This document shows positions 61,748-64,000 of a stretch of DNA of 64,000 nt, piece by piece (the stretch's first letter is position 1; each line of letters starts with the position of its first letter). The DNA is taken from assembly GCA_013995675.1 (NCBI GenBank), contig VWRR01000010.1, forward strand, positions 434,001-498,000, given 5' to 3'. The translations under genes and the position numbers were made by a program. The DNA is from Cyanidiococcus yangmingshanensis (lineage: Eukaryota > Rhodophyta > Bangiophyceae > Cyanidiales > Cyanidiaceae). Under the pieces are notes generated by a model. That model saw only the letters and a program-made list of their open reading frames with translations. It was not told the DNA's origin and ran no database searches.

Positions 61748-63977
61748 ATGCTCAGCACTGAACTGACAAACAGCTTTAGTAAGGGTTCAGCGCCTCTGAG
61801 CATGTTTGCGGAAAACAAGACACGCTTCCATCCGCCTCTGCCGGGGCCAGAATGGATCGACATCACGGAAAATCTTAGTGCTGCCTTGCAAGAAATCTCC
61901 GCAGATGATCTGATTTATAGCGGGAAAAACTTCCAGTGGGCTCGTTGCGTCTCTGCTGTGGAGCTGACGCTTCCGAAACTCGACTATGGAGCCGGAATAC
62001 CTCTAGGAAGAACATACATCGATAGTGTCAGTGAGGGAAATGTGCCCGATTCTATCGAAGAACTCTTTTTTTGTCCTGCGAACGAAGATCCAATCCCAGC
62101 CGTCGCGCTGACCGAAAATCTGCTAGTTTCGACAATCAACTGGGCTGATGGCAGGCGTCCGCTCTCAGAGATGATACTTCCTAGCATGCACATTTACAAG
62201 GTAATATTCCACGACGAGTACCTAGGCACTGCCACAACAACATTTCTTGTCGAGACGTGTCTGTTCATCATCAAAAGGATACGCTCACTGTTGCTTGCCA
62301 CAGGCATTCACTTCGAGGAAGACATTTGTATTAAATTGCAACTACCGTCGAAAGCAGCGAGAAAATTTTCCTTGGAACACTTAGTGACTAAGTCGCCAAC
62401 GCCAACAGATGCAGATGCCTTCAGCTTACTGTCCGCTCTCTACAAGGATGCTATCACTGAGCTCTGCAGAGCTCGCGAAATCCATAAGCTGGATGATGCC
62501 GTAGATGAACGTCTCTACGCAGATTTGGATTGCTGGTGGCACTTATGCGCTTTCCTAGAGTCTACCAAAGAAGATTTAAGATCCGTGGCAACGCAAGCTC
62601 GTGCGCTGAACCACTCCCTTTCCAATCGACTGGCGTTTTCTGTGAACGATCCTGCACGGGATCGCATGGTTGGATTTGACCAAGCTGTTGTTCGTTATCT
62701 TCTACCAGCCTCACCGCCAACTCGCGTTCCTTTAATGGGCTTGCAGGAGACATTCACCACAATTTTGGACTGGACGAATTTTTGCACTCGAATTGAGAAG
62801 ACAATCAATTCCTGTTCCGCGAGCCTCTCCACAGATGGGACTCTTCACCTGGAGAAAATTGTTCTCGGCTGGTTAGACCTCGCTTCCATGTGTGCGGCAG
62901 TGAGCTCATCGCTCAACCCTGGAATTCTTGTACGAGTTATGCTCTGTAGGACGATGCTTCAGTGGACGAAGAACTTGATCATGGCGACTGAGACAGAGGC
63001 TACTCTCCACGAAGAAACACACAGCGAAGCATTCATAGGGCATGAATCCCATTTGAAGACAGTGGCCGAAGTACTCTCACCGACGATAGATTTATTGATG
63101 CATGTGCTATGTATGAATCGGGGTAGGCAGCGACGACGGCTTCCGCGAGTGATCCGCAAGCTTGCTCGCAACGTTTCCGCAAAGCAGGCGCTACAAAAGG
63201 CGATTGATCTCGGCCTGGTGAGCGATACGAGGCTTGTTATGGATCAACAAACAGCCCTTCAAATCGAGATGGTTGATTGGGCTCGGATTTTGCTCGTGTT
63301 TTGGTCCTTGATTCGTATCCTAGATCTAGGTTTTGATTTGAAACTCTATAGCGCAGCTGAGTACCAGTACTTGGAGATTTTGGAGCTGATCGTTCTACGA
63401 AGTTTTTCAAGGATTTTAGAGCTTCACAAAGATGCAAGCTGTGCTCATCCTTCAGCTCTCTTGCTGCTTGCGAGACTAGCGCTCTGTGAATCTGAATGTG
63501 TGTGGAATGAATTAATCCGACGTAATGAGAGCCTTGCCCCTGGCGGTTTGTTGATCAAGAATGCTGGAGGCGAGGCTGCTGCTGCTCGCCTCGGGCACGA
63601 AAACAAATATGATCGTGGATTTTGTGGTCATTTTCGACCAGGCTCTCACCAAAACTCATGCGAGAAAGGGGAGCTTACAGAATCCACGGAGGCTGCATTT
63701 GAGCTGCGCTTTCGATCTGTCATGGATTCAGTGCCTATTTCCATCGAGCACATCCACCACACACTGACAGAGTTGAGGATGAGCAATGACAGAGAGTCTC
63801 TCGAGCGCGGAATAGCTGCAGTTCATTCCTTTTATGCTTCGATGGAGAGCGAAATCATGATGACTTTAAGAGAAGACGGAGGTAGTTTTTGCCGAGTTAC
63901 TCCAGCAATTGCTCGATAGGGCACGGCAAGTCGAAAAAGGTCTGCAGCATCTTTACCAAATTCAGGTCTCTGAATGA
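61748..63977 (+). CDS. NAA35: NatC N-terminal acetyltransferase auxiliary subunit NAA35 (Mak10)
   Basis: NAA35 anchors the NatC complex, which acetylates hydrophobic N-termini, to ribosomes. ATG 61748 gives about 742 residues; ATG 61802 is also possible. The conserved Mak10 N-terminal block is clear: GPEWIDITENLSAALQEISA, DDLIYSGKNFQWARCVSAVE and LTLPKLDYGAG. STINWADGRRPLSEMILPSM and IYKVIF follow. The middle has RMVGFDQAVVRYLLPASPPT and the C-terminus is helical. The frame first stops at 63919, but the next frame continues AELLQQLLDRARQVEKGLQH to a stop at 63977. One extra T in the TTTTT run near 63888 explains this. Confidence 0.88.
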
Positions 63978-64000
63978 CAGAGTGTCGGTCATGGATTCCT

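Noticed and set aside
1-64000. tRNA and rRNA genes
   Set aside because: I looked for T-loop and rRNA core strings in the spacers and found none with matching stems. A covariance-model scan would be needed to exclude them.

Overview
The window looks like nuclear DNA of a compact, intron-poor photosynthetic eukaryote. Most genes are single open frames that start at ATG. The gene set mixes eukaryotic nuclear machinery (TAF6, NF-YC, RNA polymerase I/III AC40, CAF-1 large subunit, eIF2B-alpha, RAD23, ataxin-2, NatC subunit NAA35, XRN exonuclease) with plastid-type genes (bacterial-type RecA with an N-terminal extension, a TLP18.3/Psb32-like TPM protein, a geranylgeranyl-diphosphate synthase with a leader). 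It also carries the gamete fusogen HAP2/GCS1 and RWP-RK transcription factors. My best guess is a unicellular red alga of the Cyanidiophyceae, but nothing in the window proves that placement.

Layout: 0-8.5 kb holds TAF6, a three-finger C2H2 protein, a small unknown protein and a large secreted/membrane LRR plus cysteine-repeat protein. 8.5-17.4 kb is visibly AT-rich and gene-poor; its only genes are HAP2 and two head-to-head RWP-RK genes inside a 560-bp near-perfect palindrome. The RWP-RK pair lies in a 4.67-kb insert (14289-18957). This insert is flanked by an 830-bp direct repeat of the HAP2/TPM junction and ends in a 1553-bp copy of the 5' part of the ataxin-2 gene. 19.5-27 kb holds the full TPM gene, a glutathionyl-hydroquinone-reductase-like gene, NF-YC, an EGF-like membrane protein and the full ataxin-2 gene. 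27-34 kb holds a diacylglycerol kinase, a decayed sugar porter and an aquaporin fused to a second membrane domain. 34-48 kb holds XRN, a TPT-type transporter, eIF2B-alpha, an unknown gene, a TauE/SafE permease, unknown ORFs and CAF-1. 48-64 kb holds RecA, NDP kinase, AC40, GGPP synthase, an ITFG1/TIP-like protein, a rolling-stone-like membrane protein, RAD23 and NAA35.

Two themes stand out. First, a gamete-fusion gene and a duplicated, palindromic RWP-RK regulator sit together in a rearranged AT-rich island, which is a reasonable candidate for a sex or mating-type-like locus. Second, at least eight otherwise intact host genes change frame once, always in the direction of one extra base and mostly in short homopolymers. 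That is most simply explained by insertion errors in the assembly, but it should be settled because it affects most downstream protein predictions. No transposase, reverse transcriptase, CRISPR array, rRNA or tRNA was recognised.
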